A DNA stretch of 64,000 nt from Meridianimarinicoccus roseus (GCF_003172915.1 NZ_QGKU01000047.1:87978-151977); one strand, 5' to 3'. Shown: positions 19,208 to 28,086, numbered from the stretch's first letter. A program made the numbers and translations. Notes: generated by a model from the sequence alone, not told the origin.

Positions 19208-19295
19208 GTGCGCCCTGATCCGGCGGGGCCGGATTCCCTGTCGCGGCCGCAGGCAGGTCAGCGTATGCTTATGCCACACCCGAAAGGCTGGCCCT

Positions 19296-19643
19296 ATGTC
19301 CCGCAAAGACCCTCGCCGCGCGCTTCCCATCCGCCTGTCCGCCCCGGTGCTGCGCCATGTCCGGCAGCGGCAGGCGCGCAGCCGCGGCCGCCGCCTGATG
19401 GACACGGTGCGCGTGATGCTGACAGCCGCGCTGAACGGCGATGGGCTGCCGCCGCCACCGCGCTGCCCCGCACCGCCGGACGCGCCGGTGCGGCTGCTGC
19501 AACTGCCCCGTCCGCAGCGCACCCGACTGGCCGACCTGTCGCGCCGCACCGGGCTTGATCCGTCGCAACTGGTCTGCGCGCTTCTGGCGCCGCCGGACGC
19601 GGCTGCGACGCTCCCCTCAAACCACTCTGACCCCGGGTCCTGA
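19296..19643 (+). CDS. Uncharacterised basic 115-aa protein
   Basis: Not recognised. ATG 19296 has AAAGG upstream and codon use fits its neighbours. The product is Arg- and Pro-rich: a basic N-terminal half (SRKDPRRALPIRLSAPVLRH), a proline linker (PPPPRCPAPP), then a likely helical end (RTRLADLSRRTGLDPSQLV) that could be nucleic-acid binding. No signal peptide. It ends 2 nt before the next gene, so the two are probably cotranscribed after the groEL terminator. Existence is likely, function unknown. Confidence 0.55.
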   Translation: MSRKDPRRALPIRLSAPVLRHVRQRQARSRGRRLMDTVRVMLTAALNGDGLPPPPRCPAPPDAPVRLLQLPRPQRTRLADLSRRTGLDPSQLVCALLAPPDAAATLPSNHSDPGS

Positions 19644-19645
19644 CC

Positions 19646-20803
19646 ATGCGCCCCATGTTGACCATCCTCGTGATTCTCTTCCTGTCCGCTGCGCTTCCCG
19701 CGACCGCGCAGTCCGGTGATGACGGCGCGACGCTCCGGGTGGGCGGCGACAGCTATGCCGGCGGGCGCAATGTCATGGCCACCGACCCGGTGCCCGGCGA
19801 TCTGTTTGCCGCGGGCGAGCGCGTCAGCCTGCGCGCGCCGGTGGCAGGCTCGGCGCACATGGCCGGCCGGATCGTGGACCTGGGCGGGCAGGTGGACGGC
19901 AACGCCTATGCCGCAGGCTATGCTGTAACTGTCACCGCATCGATCGGTGGTTCGGCCAGCCTTGCCGGGGCGGACCTGTCGGTGGCGGCACCGGTCGGCG
20001 GCAACCTCCGCGCCACCGGGTCCGAAATCGGGATCACGGCCGATATCGCCGGAAGTGCGCTGCTTGCGGCGGGCACACTGATGCTCGACGCGTCGATCGG
20101 CGGCGATCTGGTCGCGGCGGTGGAGGATCTGCGCTTCGGGCCGGAGGCGCGGGTGGCCGGCGCAGTGACGCTCTATTCCGACGATCCAGACGGCGTTAGC
20201 GTTCCAGCGTCGGTGGCAGACCCTGCCCGTGTGAGCATCCGCGAGCTGGAGGAGGCGGCGGAGCGCACGGACCTCCCCGCCGCAATGCAAGAGGTCGGAC
20301 GGCGTAGCCTAGTCGCTGCGATCGGTGGTTTCGCGGTTGGCGTGCTGGTGGTGGCCACCTGCGCCGCCGCCGCCGTGGCTATCGCACCGCAGCGGGTGGC
20401 GGCGATCCGGGCGCGAGCGCTGGCGCATCCCTTCGGCTGCATGCTGGCCGGGTTCGTCGCCATGTCGGCGCTGGTTGGGGCAGTCGTGGTGCTGGCCGTC
20501 ACGGTGATCGGGCTGCTGCTGGTCCCGGTGGCCCTTGCGCTTCTGGCGGCGATGATCTTCGCGGGCTATGTCGCAGGCAGCTATATTCTGGGCGTCGGCC
20601 TGTGGCGCGCCACCGGACGGCCGATTCCCGAGGCGACGCTGCACAAGGCAGGCCTTGCGGTGCTGGGCGCGGCCGTCGCCGGGCTGGTGGCGCTGCTCCC
20701 CGTGCTGGGCTGGCTCGCGTGGGTGGTGCTGGTGTTCCTCGGCCTTGGCGCGGTCAGCGCCCCGGTCTTCGCACGCGCGACCGCGCTTGCCCCGCGCGAT
20801 TAG
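19646..20803 (+). CDS. Membrane protein with bactofilin-like beta-helical repeat domain
   Basis: 385 residues. Signal peptide (MLTILVILFLSAALPATAQS), then about 150 residues of Gly/Ala-rich short-period repeats (GDLFAAGERV, GSAHMAGRIV, GNAYAAGYAV, GGNLRATGSE), the pattern of polymer-forming beta-helices, then at least four hydrophobic helices (about 225-380). The order repeat domain plus C-terminal membrane helices is seen in uncharacterised envelope proteins. It starts 2 nt after the preceding stop. A scaffold role in the envelope is inference only. Confidence 0.75.
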   Translation: MRPMLTILVILFLSAALPATAQSGDDGATLRVGGDSYAGGRNVMATDPVPGDLFAAGERVSLRAPVAGSAHMAGRIVDLGGQVDGNAYAAGYAVTVTASIGGSASLAGADLSVAAPVGGNLRATGSEIGITADIAGSALLAAGTLMLDASIGGDLVAAVEDLRFGPEARVAGAVTLYSDDPDGVSVPASVADPARVSIRELEEAAERTDLPAAMQEVGRRSLVAAIGGFAVGVLVVATCAAAAVAIAPQRVAAIRARALAHPFGCMLAGFVAMSALVGAVVVLAVTVIGLLLVPVALALLAAMIFAGYVAGSYILGVGLWRATGRPIPEATLHKAGLAVLGAAVAGLVALLPVLGWLAWVVLVFLGLGAVSAPVFARATALAPRD

Positions 20804-20840
20804 CCGCGCCAGAAGTCAGCGCCCCGAGTCGCAGTTACGG

Positions 20841-20869
20841 TTGAACCGCGCGTGCGCTTGGCCTTGAAT
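20841..20869 (+). promoter_or_regulatory. Putative promoter of the GNAT-EamA pair
   Basis: TTGAAC (20841-20846), 17-nt spacer, TTGAAT (20864-20869). The inferred start of transcription near 20876 favours ATG 20892 over ATG 20874 as the start codon of the next gene. Confidence 0.5.
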
Positions 20870-20891
20870 ACGAATGTCTGGTGAAAGGCCC

Positions 20892-21377
20892 ATGTTGAAG
20901 ATCCGATTGCTCAGCGACGCCGATGAAACCGATCTTTCGGTGCTTCTCGTTTCGACCTTCGGTCAGGCGAACGAGTTGATGCTGGTGCGTGCCCTGCGGC
21001 AGGCGCAACGCACCGCGCTCGAACTTGTGGCGGTCGGCGAGGACGGGCTGGTGGGCTATATCTGCCTGTCCCGGCTCGATGCGCCGGAAGGCTGGCTCGC
21101 GCTCGCCCCGGTCTGCGTGCGCAACGAAGACCAGCGCAAGGGAATCGGCAGCCAGCTTGTGACCTACGCGCTCGATCAGGCCCGGCAGCGCCATTTCGCG
21201 GCGGTGGTCGTCGTCGGCGACAAGAACTTCTATTCGCGACACGGCTTCGTGTTTCAAGGCCCGGCACAACTGACATCGCCCTATCCAAGCGAATTCACCG
21301 GGCTGTTTCCGATCCGGCCCGACACCGCGAAGGCACAGCTGACGCTGGTCTATCCGGAACCGTTCGACACCGTATGA
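20892..21377 (+). CDS. GNAT-family N-acetyltransferase
   Basis: Acetyl-CoA-dependent N-acyltransferase of the YhbS-like type, 161 residues. Acetyl-CoA-binding motif A is VRNEDQRKGIGSQLV (R/Q-x-x-G-x-G/A), followed by FYSRHGFVF, typical of the family. ATG 20892 is preceded by GAAAGG; ATG 20874 lies at the predicted transcript start. The stop overlaps the EamA start by 4 nt (ATGA). Substrate unknown. Confidence 0.88.
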   Translation: MLKIRLLSDADETDLSVLLVSTFGQANELMLVRALRQAQRTALELVAVGEDGLVGYICLSRLDAPEGWLALAPVCVRNEDQRKGIGSQLVTYALDQARQRHFAAVVVVGDKNFYSRHGFVFQGPAQLTSPYPSEFTGLFPIRPDTAKAQLTLVYPEPFDTV

Positions 21378-22252
21378 CCCGCCCTCCCGTGTCCGCGCCG
21401 GGACTGGCCCTTGCCTGCGGGGTCACGATGCTGGCCTTCGCCGCGAATTCCGTGCTGAACCGCATGGCACTTATCACCTGGGATACCGGCCCTGCCAGCT
21501 TCGCCGCGCTGCGCCTTGCCTCGGGCGCGGTGGTGCTCGGGCTTTTGGTGCTGCGGGCGCGGGGCGGCCGTGCGCGGCTGGCGGGCAGTCTGCGCTGGCG
21601 CAACGCCGCCGCGCTAGCAGTCTACGTGCTGGGGTTTTCCTTCGCCTATGTCTCGCTCGATGCCGGGCTCGGCGCGCTGATCCTGTTCGGCGGGGTGCAG
21701 ATCACCATGTTCGCCGGCGGGCTGTGGATGGAAGAAGCGGTACCGCCGCGCCACTGGATCGGCGCCGCGCTGGCCTTCGCGGGGCTGGCCTGGCTGCTCT
21801 GGCCCGCGGGCGGCGCCGCGCCTTCACCGGCAGGGGCCGCGCTCATGGCCTTCGCGGCGGTGGGCTGGGGACTTTTCTCGCTGATGGGCCGGGGCGGGAC
21901 CGACCCGCTAGCGGTGACCGCAGGCAGCTTCGTCCTGGCGCTGCCAGCAGGGCTCGCGGTGCTGGCGCTGACCGGGCTGGACGGGATCACGCCGCCCGGC
22001 GCGCTGCTGGCAGTGCTGTCAGGCGGGGTGACGTCAGGTCTGGGCTACGCGCTGTGGTACAGGCTGCTGCCTTCGCTACCGTCAAGCGCTGCAGCGGTGC
22101 TGCAACTGACGGTACCTATCATCGCCATGGCGGGCGGAATGCTGTTCCTCGGCGAGGTGCTGACGCTGCGCTTCGCCATTGCCGCTGCGCTGGTGCTGGG
22201 CGGGGTGGGCATCGCCGTCATCTCGCCATCCGTTCGAACGCGCCGGGGCTGA
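21374..22252 (+). CDS. EamA/DMT-superfamily transporter
   Basis: Inner-membrane protein of 292 residues with about ten hydrophobic helices in two EamA repeats (each near 140 residues). Family features: N-terminal AANSVLNRMAL, and the second repeat's LPSLPSSAAAVLQLTVPI and FLGEVLTLR. Probably exports or imports a small metabolite; substrate not readable. It is translationally coupled to the GNAT gene and convergent with the NUDIX gene, overlapping its 3' end by 35 nt. Confidence 0.88.
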   Translation: MTRPPVSAPGLALACGVTMLAFAANSVLNRMALITWDTGPASFAALRLASGAVVLGLLVLRARGGRARLAGSLRWRNAAALAVYVLGFSFAYVSLDAGLGALILFGGVQITMFAGGLWMEEAVPPRHWIGAALAFAGLAWLLWPAGGAAPSPAGAALMAFAAVGWGLFSLMGRGGTDPLAVTAGSFVLALPAGLAVLALTGLDGITPPGALLAVLSGGVTSGLGYALWYRLLPSLPSSAAAVLQLTVPIIAMAGGMLFLGEVLTLRFAIAAALVLGGVGIAVISPSVRTRRG

Positions 22253-22670
22253 GCAGGGGCGGCGTACCGAAGGCCAGATCCGGCAGGCAGTCGGGCTTGA
22301 AGCGCACCTCGCGCAGCGCGGCCGGCGAGAAGAACCGCCGCTCGGTCACAATCCCTTCGGGATCGCGCCATTTCGGATCGAGCACGCCGCCGGTGATCCG
22401 GGCCAGCAGGAACAGCTCCACCTGGTGGAACCCGCTCTCTGGGTCGTGGAACTGCGCGACATGGCACAGCGGGCCGGGCGCTATGGCAAGGCCGGTTTCC
22501 TCGGCCACCTCGCGGCGCAGGTTGTCGGCCAGAGATGCGCCGGGCTCCACCCCGCCGCCCGGTGCGCACCACAGGTCGCTGCGCCCGTCCGGATAGGCGT
22601 TGACCAGCAGAAGCTGCCCTTCGTGCAGAAGGACGGCGCGCACGGCAAGGCGGGGTCGGGTCGGTCGCAT
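22218..22670 (-). CDS. NUDIX hydrolase
   Basis: Nucleoside-diphosphate-linked-moiety hydrolase, 150 residues. The Nudix box fits Gx5Ex7REVxEExG: GGVEPGASLADNLRREVAEE followed by TGL. ATG 22670 begins MRPTRPRL; an in-frame ATG at 22694 would add eight residues, and neither has a strong ribosome binding site. Converges on the EamA gene with a 35-nt overlap. Substrate unknown (housecleaning or nucleotide-sugar type). Confidence 0.88.
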   Translation of the reverse strand: MRPTRPRLAVRAVLLHEGQLLLVNAYPDGRSDLWCAPGGGVEPGASLADNLRREVAEETGLAIAPGPLCHVAQFHDPESGFHQVELFLLARITGGVLDPKWRDPEGIVTERRFFSPAALREVRFKPDCLPDLAFGTPPLLSPGAFERMAR

Positions 22671-22732
22671 GGGCCATCTATGAAGGTGCGACAAGGCTTG
22701 CGCAACCAGCGCCGAGCGGGCACATCGCGGTC

Positions 22733-23887
22733 ATGACTCCCGGCCTTGATCTTGATTTCCACGGCGCCGCCGTACTGCGCCCGGACGGGCTGGACCACGC
22801 GCCGCTTTGCGTCGCGGACGGCCGCATCGTGGAAGGCGCCTCGGGCGGCCGCCGCGTGGACCTGACCGGATGGACGATCTGCCCCGGTATCGTGGACATC
22901 CACGGCGACGGCTTCGAGAGGCACGTGGCCGTGCGGCGCGGCGCGCTGCCTGCGATGGACGAGGGCGTGCTGGCCACCGAAGCAGAGCTGGCCGCCAACG
23001 GAATCACCACCGCGCTTCTGGCGCAGTTCTTCAGCTGGGAAGGCGGGATGCGCGGACCGGACTTCGCCGCTCGCCTTGTCGCCGCATGGCAGGCGGCGTC
23101 GCCCCGCGTGGCCACCGACCTGCGACTCCAGTTACGGCTGGAAACCCACGTGATCGACGATTTCCCGCAGGCCGAGGCGCTGATCGAAGAGGGCGGAATC
23201 GGCCATGTGGTGTTCAACGATCATCTGCCGCATGACCGGCTGGCGGCCGGGCGCACGCCGCCGCGGCTGACCGGGCAGGCGCTGAAAAGCGGCCGCAGCC
23301 CGGAGGCGCATCTCGCGCTGCTGCGCGGCCTCGAGGCACGCAGCGCCGAGGTGCCGCAGGCCGTGACCGCGCTTGCGGCGCGACTTCTGAAACGCGGTGT
23401 GCGGATCGGCAGCCATGACGACCGCACCCCTGCGGACCGCGCGTGGTACCGGGCCATCGGGGCGCACCTGTCCGAATTTCCAGAAACGCTGGAGGTCGCA
23501 GGCGCGGCCCGCGCGGCAGGCGACGGGATCGTGATGGGTGCGCCCAACGTGGTGCGCGGCGCCAGCCATGCGGGCAAGGTCAGCGCGCGCGAGGTGGTGG
23601 CCGCCGGGCTGTGCGATGCGCTGGCCTCGGACTACCACTACCCCGCGCCGCGCCTCGCCGTCCGGGCCCTGACCGAAGCCGGGATCTGCGATGTCGTGCA
23701 GGCGTGGCGGCTGGTGTCGGAAGGACCGGCGCGGCTGATGGGGCTGACCGACCGGGGCCGGATCGCCGAAGGGCTACGGGCCGATCTGGTGATCCTCAAG
23801 GCGGACACGGGCCGGATCGGCGGCACTATGGCAGGCGGGCGGTTCACCTACCTCGCCACACCGCTGGCCGAACGCCTGATAGCCTAG
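22733..23887 (+). CDS. phnM: PhnM-type alpha-D-ribose 1-methylphosphonate 5-triphosphate diphosphatase
   Basis: Amidohydrolase-superfamily enzyme of 384 residues. In the C-P lyase pathway PhnM removes pyrophosphate from the ribose 1-methylphosphonate 5-triphosphate intermediate. Metal motif HGDGFERH (His57, Asp59) is the PhnM version of HxH; SHDDRTP, GAPNVVRGASHAGK and ASDYHYPA follow in order. No other phn gene is near: neighbours are NUDIX and purK. It overlaps the purK stop by 4 nt at the 3' end. The family is well supported; a C-P lyase role here is not shown. Confidence 0.83.
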   Translation: MTPGLDLDFHGAAVLRPDGLDHAPLCVADGRIVEGASGGRRVDLTGWTICPGIVDIHGDGFERHVAVRRGALPAMDEGVLATEAELAANGITTALLAQFFSWEGGMRGPDFAARLVAAWQAASPRVATDLRLQLRLETHVIDDFPQAEALIEEGGIGHVVFNDHLPHDRLAAGRTPPRLTGQALKSGRSPEAHLALLRGLEARSAEVPQAVTALAARLLKRGVRIGSHDDRTPADRAWYRAIGAHLSEFPETLEVAGAARAAGDGIVMGAPNVVRGASHAGKVSAREVVAAGLCDALASDYHYPAPRLAVRALTEAGICDVVQAWRLVSEGPARLMGLTDRGRIAEGLRADLVILKADTGRIGGTMAGGRFTYLATPLAERLIA

Positions 23888-24957
23888 CGCAGCGGCGTGA
23901 CCCGGTTTACATGGCCCATCTTGCGGCCGTCCCGCGCCTCGGCCTTGCCGTAAAGATGCACCGCACTGCCCGGCGTTGCGGCAAGATCGGGCCATTGGTT
24001 CGCGTCATGGCCGATCAGGTTCTCCATCACCGCGTCGGCATGGCGCGTTCCGTCGCCTAGCGGCCAGCCCGCCACAGCGCGGACATGTTGTTCGAACTGG
24101 TCGACGACGCAGGCATTCTGCGTCCAGTGCCCGGAATTGTGCACCCGCGGCGCGATCTCATTCACCACCAGCCCGGCGCGGGTCACGAACAGTTCCACTC
24201 CGATGACGCCGACATAATCAAGCGCGTTCAGTATGCGCGCCGCCAGCAGAACCGCGTCGGTGCGCTGTGCGGTGGACAACCGCGCGGGAACGGTGGTCGT
24301 GCGCAGGATGCCGTCCTCATGCAGGTTCTCGCCGGGGTCGAAACATGCGACCTGCCCGCCAAGGCCGCGCGCGCCGATCACGGACACCTCGTGTGAAAAA
24401 TCGACGAAGCCCTCGAGGATCGCGGGGGCGCCCTTGAGGCTTTCGAGCGCCGCGCCAGCGTCGTCGCCGGGCATGATGCGCGCCTGTCCCTTGCCGTCAT
24501 ACCCGAAGCGCCGGGTCTTCAGGATCGCAGGCGCACCGATCTCCTTCAGCGCGGCGGCCAGATCGTCCTGCCCGGTCACATCGCGGAAAGGTGCGGTCGC
24601 CAGCCCCAGATCATTGAGGAAGCGCTTTTCCGTCAGCCGGTCCTGTGACACGGCCAGCGCCCTCCGACCGGGCCGGATCGGACGGTGCCCCTCCAGCCGG
24701 TCAAGCGCCGCTGTCGGGATGTTCTCGAATTCGTAGGTGACCACGTCGACGGCCTGCGCGAAGCGGTCCAGCGCCTCCACATCGTCCCACGCCGCGATTG
24801 TGGCAGCAGCGCAAACCTGCTGCGCGGGTCCGTCCGGCGCGGGGTCATAGACATGCGCGCGCAGACCAAGCCGCGCGGCGGCCAGCGCAAGCATCCGGCC
24901 CAGCTGCCCGCCGCCCAGAATGCCGATGGTCGATCCGGGGGGCAGGGCGTCAGTCAT
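23884..24957 (-). CDS. purK: N5-carboxyaminoimidazole ribonucleotide synthase
   Basis: ATP-grasp enzyme converting AIR and bicarbonate to N5-CAIR in purine synthesis, 357 residues. N-terminal [12 protein letters not shown] binding motif; ATP-grasp lysines in [14 protein letters not shown]; metal-binding [13 protein letters not shown] near the end. It starts inside the purE 3' end (8-nt overlap), so translation is coupled. The purK stop overlaps the convergent phnM stop. Confidence 0.97.
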   Translation of the reverse strand: MTDALPPGSTIGILGGGQLGRMLALAAARLGLRAHVYDPAPDGPAQQVCAAATIAAWDDVEALDRFAQAVDVVTYEFENIPTAALDRLEGHRPIRPGRRALAVSQDRLTEKRFLNDLGLATAPFRDVTGQDDLAAALKEIGAPAILKTRRFGYDGKGQARIMPGDDAGAALESLKGAPAILEGFVDFSHEVSVIGARGLGGQVACFDPGENLHEDGILRTTTVPARLSTAQRTDAVLLAARILNALDYVGVIGVELFVTRAGLVVNEIAPRVHNSGHWTQNACVVDQFEQHVRAVAGWPLGDGTRHADAVMENLIGHDANQWPDLAATPGSAVHLYGKAEARDGRKMGHVNRVTPLR

Positions 24958-25438
24958 CTTCCGGCACCTCGGGAATGGACGCGGCAAGATCGGCGCGCCA
25001 CGCATCGAGCCGTTCGGCCAGCGCCGGGTCCTGTGTCGCAAGTATTCCCGCCGCCATCAGCCCGGCGTTGACCGCACCCGCCACGCCGATCGCCATGGTG
25101 GCAACCGGGAAGCCGCGTGGCATCTGCACGATGGAATAGAGCGAGTCGACACCCCCGAGGGCCTTGGTCTGGATCGGGACGCCCACCACCGGCACGCGCG
25201 TCTTGGAGGCCATCATGCCGGGCAGGTGCGCCGCACCACCCGCGCCCGCGACGATCACCTTCAGTCCGCGCGCCACCGCGCCGCGGCCATAATCCCACAG
25301 CCGGTCCGGCGTGCGGTGCGCCGATACGATCCGCGTCTCGTAGGGCACGCCAAGCGTGTCCAGGATGTCGGCGGCATGCCGCATGGTCGGCCAGTCCGAC
25401 TGGCTGCCCATGATGATCCCTACAACTGCCTGCGTCAT
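24950..25438 (-). CDS. purE: N5-carboxyaminoimidazole ribonucleotide mutase
   Basis: Class I PurE, 162 residues, converting N5-CAIR to CAIR, the step after PurK. Typical [13 protein letters not shown] at the N-terminus, SAHRTPDRL, and the [11 protein letters not shown] loop. ATG 25438 lies 33 nt from a good -10 box. Its end overlaps purK by 8 nt. Promoter and a 14-bp direct repeat are upstream (25457-25498). Confidence 0.97.
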   Translation of the reverse strand: MTQAVVGIIMGSQSDWPTMRHAADILDTLGVPYETRIVSAHRTPDRLWDYGRGAVARGLKVIVAGAGGAAHLPGMMASKTRVPVVGVPIQTKALGGVDSLYSIVQMPRGFPVATMAIGVAGAVNAGLMAAGILATQDPALAERLDAWRADLAASIPEVPEDD

Positions 25439-25456
25439 TGCGCTCCTGCCTCTTCC

Positions 25457-25498
25457 GGTCCAGGGCTGCATCTATACAGGGTCGGTCCACGGCTGCAA
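25457..25498 (-). promoter_or_regulatory. purE promoter with overlapping 14-bp direct repeats
   Basis: On the minus strand: -35 TTGCAG (25498-25493), 16-nt spacer, -10 TATAGA (25476-25471). Two direct repeats, plus-strand GGTCCAGGGCTGCA (25457-25470) and GGTCCACGGCTGCA (25484-25497), match at 13 of 14 positions and bracket the -10. This geometry suits a repressor site; the factor is unknown. Confidence 0.6.
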
Positions 25499-25546
25499 TC
25501 GCGTCGGGGCATCGTGTCCGGCGGCGTCCGCTTCGGGGGGAGCGGA

Positions 25547-25765
25547 TCAGGCGATGATGTCGGGCAGCAACTGGTCCTCGATCGCGCTGATGCGGTCCTT
25601 CAGTTGCAGTTTCTGCTTCTTCAGGCGGCGCAGGGTCAGGTGATCGCCGCGCGCCGATTCCTCTAGCGCGTGGATGGCGTCATCCAGATCGCGATGCTCG
25701 CGGCGCAGCACTTCCAGCTTCACCCGCAGCACGTCGTTATGCGTCATCTGTCCGAAAGCGTTCAT
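25547..25765 (-). CDS. DUF465 (YdcH-like) small protein
   Basis: 72-residue helical protein: two charged helices (VLRVKLEVLRREHRDLDDAI and HLTLRRLKKQKLQLKDRI) forming a likely coiled-coil hairpin, characteristic of DUF465. Function unknown. ATG 25765 is taken as start; ATG 25747 (MTHNDV) would also retain the domain. It is divergent from the hsp20 gene and 108 nt upstream of purE on the same strand. Confidence 0.85.
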   Translation of the reverse strand: MNAFGQMTHNDVLRVKLEVLRREHRDLDDAIHALEESARGDHLTLRRLKKQKLQLKDRISAIEDQLLPDIIA

Positions 25766-25846
25766 GCACGCGCCTCGTCGCCCTGCCCAGAGTTCAAACG
25801 CTATCCAAAAAAGCCGCGCCTGAAAAGCCTTGTCGCGCGGGCCGTT

Positions 25847-25875
25847 CTTGCAACACCGTCGCGAGGTGCCCATAT
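25847..25875 (+). promoter_or_regulatory. Sigma32 (RpoH)-type promoter of hsp20
   Basis: CTTGCAA (25847-25853), 15-nt spacer, CCCATAT (25869-25875). This resembles the heat-shock consensus CTTGAAA and CCCATNT. It lies 60 nt upstream of the small heat-shock gene, as expected. Confidence 0.7.
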
Positions 25876-25935
25876 CTACGCCAAGCCGCCGAAGGTTCGG
25901 GGCCGATGCACTGTCGCTTTCTCAAGGACGTGTCG

Positions 25936-26355
25936 ATGACAAAACTCACTTTGGGGACGCACCCCTTCCTGCTCGGGTTCGAGCAACTGGAACGGCTGGT
26001 CGAACATACGGCCAAGACCGGAAATGACGGCTATCCTCCCTACAACATCGAACAGACCTCGGAACGGTCCTATCGGATAACGCTGGCCGTGGCCGGTTTC
26101 GCCGAGGACGACCTGTCGATCACCGTTGAGAACCGTCAACTTGTGATCCGTGGCCGACAGCGCGACGATGGCAGCGAGCGAACGTTCTTGCACCGCGGCA
26201 TCGCGGCCCGCCAGTTTCAGCGCAGTTTCGTGCTGGCTGACGCGGTCGAAGTGCAGGGCGCATCGATGGAAAACGGCCTGTTGCACATCGACCTGCACCG
26301 CGCCGCACCCGACACAGTGCTTCAGCGGATCGAGATCAGCAAAGGAGTTTCGTGA
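25936..26355 (+). CDS. Small heat-shock protein, Hsp20/alpha-crystallin family
   Basis: ATP-independent holdase of the IbpA type, 139 residues. PPYNIEQTSERSYRITLAVA is the start of the alpha-crystallin domain, GFAEDDLSITVENRQLVIRG continues it, and MENGLLHIDLHR carries the late-domain GLL motif (usual A-x-x-x-n-GvL). ATG 25936 has AAGGA upstream; an ATG at 25906 would add ten residues. Stop overlaps the DUF1150 start (TGATG). The sigma32-like promoter fits stress induction. Confidence 0.95.
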   Translation: MTKLTLGTHPFLLGFEQLERLVEHTAKTGNDGYPPYNIEQTSERSYRITLAVAGFAEDDLSITVENRQLVIRGRQRDDGSERTFLHRGIAARQFQRSFVLADAVEVQGASMENGLLHIDLHRAAPDTVLQRIEISKGVS

Positions 26356-26585
26356 TGGATACCCCTCAGGATTTTGTCGGCGACGACACGCAGGACCGCA
26401 TCGTATACGTCCGCCCGGTTGACGTGGCCGATCTGCCGGAACAGGTTCGCGCCCAGATCGATGGCGTGCGCGACATCTATGCCGTCCACGCCGCCAACGG
26501 CGATCGGCTGGCGTTGGTGAACGGCCGGAAGCTGGCCTTCGTGCTGGCGCGCCAGAACGACATGAAACCTGTACACGTGCACTGA
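26355..26585 (+). CDS. DUF1150 family protein
   Basis: 76-residue cytoplasmic protein of the alphaproteobacterial DUF1150 family: IVYVRPVDVADLP and AVHAANGDRLALV are the recognisable blocks. Function unknown. It nearly always follows an hsp20 gene in this class, as here, with a 1-nt stop/start overlap, so it should share the heat-shock promoter. A GTG directly before the ATG (26352) could serve as an alternative start. Confidence 0.88.
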   Translation: MDTPQDFVGDDTQDRIVYVRPVDVADLPEQVRAQIDGVRDIYAVHAANGDRLALVNGRKLAFVLARQNDMKPVHVH

Positions 26586-26599
26586 CAGCGGCGCTGCGC

Positions 26600-26935
26600 C
26601 TAGCGGCGCGGCGCTTCCGGCGTTTCTGTAGCGGGCATCGTCCCGACCGGAAGGACCGCGTCCAGCGGCAGCGTCGGCTCAAGGTAATCCCCAAGAAAAT
26701 CCCGTGCAGGATCTGCGCGCGGGACCAGCGCGTCAGGGCCCGCAGCCGCACCATCATGCGCCGGGGCGATCTGATCAACCGAGGCGCAGTCGACTTTGCA
26801 GGCGGCCTCATCCGGCAATAGCGACGCGCCGGAAACGCCGCCGGGCCCGGGCGACAGCACGGCGGCACCGGAAACGATCATAGCCCGGAACAAGGCAGCG
26901 AGTTCGCGGCGCAAAGTGCGTAAGGGCCCGGTCAT
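26600..26935 (-). CDS. Uncharacterised 111-aa protein
   Basis: Not recognised. From ATG 26935 the product starts MTGPLRTLRRELAALFRAM, then a short hydrophobic stretch (MIVSGAAVLSPG) and an acidic, Pro/Ala-rich tail ending in PEAPRR. It could be a small membrane-anchored or exported protein. An upstream in-frame ATG exists at 26971. There is no clear ribosome binding site. It lies between the DUF1150 gene (convergent) and trxB (same strand). Coding status is uncertain. Confidence 0.4.
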   Translation of the reverse strand: MTGPLRTLRRELAALFRAMIVSGAAVLSPGPGGVSGASLLPDEAACKVDCASVDQIAPAHDGAAAGPDALVPRADPARDFLGDYLEPTLPLDAVLPVGTMPATETPEAPRR

Positions 26936-27007
26936 GACGCAGCGGTACATCCCGCTGCGCGCGGAAGTCAAATCAAGACCCGGCCGACACGGCTCGGGGA
27001 CGCTGCA

Positions 27008-27952
27008 TCAGGCGTTCTCGCCGGCGAGGAAGCGTTCCGCCTCCAGCGCTGCCATGCAGCCCATCCCGGCACTGGTGACGGCCTGCCGATAGACGTGGTC
27101 GGTCAGGTCGCCTGCGGCAAACACCCCCGGGATCGACGTGGCCGTGCTGTCGGGCTTGGTCACCACATACCCGCCGGAATGGGTTTCCAGCTTGTCAGCC
27201 ACCAATTCCGACGCGGGCGCGTGCCCGATGGCGATGAATACGCCTTTGCAAGGCACCTCGGTGATCGCACCGCTGGTCACGTGGCGCGCGCGCACCGCTT
27301 CGACGCCAAGCGGTTCGTCAGTGCCGGTGATCTCGTCCACCGCATGGTCCCACAGCACCTCCACCTTGGGATGCTTGAACAATCGGTCCTGCAGAATTTT
27401 CTCGGCCCGCAGCGAATCGCGCCGATGGATGAGCGTCACCTTCTCGGCGAAATTGGTCAGGAAAAGCGCCTCCTCGACCGCGGTGTTGCCGCCTCCGACC
27501 ACCACGACCGATTGCCCGCGGTAGAAGAACCCGTCGCAGGTCGCACAGGCCGAGACGCCGAATCCCTGGAACTTCTCCTCGGACGGCAGGCCCAGCCATT
27601 TCGCCTGCGCGCCGGTCGCAAGGATCAGCGCATCGGCGGTGTAGGTCGTGCCGCTGTCGCCTTGCGCCGTGAACGGGCGGCGCGACAGGTCCACCGACGT
27701 GATGATGTCGCCGATGATCTCGGTGCCGACATCGCGCGCATGGGCTTCCATGCGGACCATCAGGTCGGGCCCCATGACGCTGGCGTCGCCGGGCCAGTTC
27801 TCGACGTCGGTGGTGATGGTCAGCTGCCCGCCCGGCTGGATGCCCTGCACCAGCACCGGGTTCAGCATCGCCCGCGAGGCATAGACGGCCGCAGTATAGC
27901 CGGCGGGCCCGGACCCGATGATGAGGACGCGCGTGTGTTTGGTCTCGGCCAT
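27008..27952 (-). CDS. trxB: Thioredoxin-disulfide reductase
   Basis: FAD/NADPH enzyme that reduces thioredoxin, 314 residues. FAD motif GSGPAG at 13-18; redox pair CATC (Cys136, Cys139) in SACATCDGFF; NADPH motif VVGGGNTAVEEA; C-terminal FAAGDLTDHVYRQAVTSAG. Start ATG 27952. It is divergent from the Lrp/AsnC regulator gene, 189 nt apart, an arrangement that I recall as common in Rhodobacterales. Confidence 0.97.
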   Translation of the reverse strand: MAETKHTRVLIIGSGPAGYTAAVYASRAMLNPVLVQGIQPGGQLTITTDVENWPGDASVMGPDLMVRMEAHARDVGTEIIGDIITSVDLSRRPFTAQGDSGTTYTADALILATGAQAKWLGLPSEEKFQGFGVSACATCDGFFYRGQSVVVVGGGNTAVEEALFLTNFAEKVTLIHRRDSLRAEKILQDRLFKHPKVEVLWDHAVDEITGTDEPLGVEAVRARHVTSGAITEVPCKGVFIAIGHAPASELVADKLETHSGGYVVTKPDSTATSIPGVFAAGDLTDHVYRQAVTSAGMGCMAALEAERFLAGENA

Positions 27953-28086
27953 CTGTCTTTCCCTTCGCTTGCGACTGCGTGCATATAGGCAGTTCGCGGC
28001 GGAGGGAAAAGGCGGAAACCGGAAGCGCCCCGTGCCGCCCGTCGCGATGAATTTTCGAAAAGGCCAACGTTGCCGTAGCGAAAGAA

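Noticed and set aside
26352..26354. GTG 26352 as the DUF1150 start
   Set aside because: The adjacent ATG with TGATG overlap is the simpler start; the difference is one residue.
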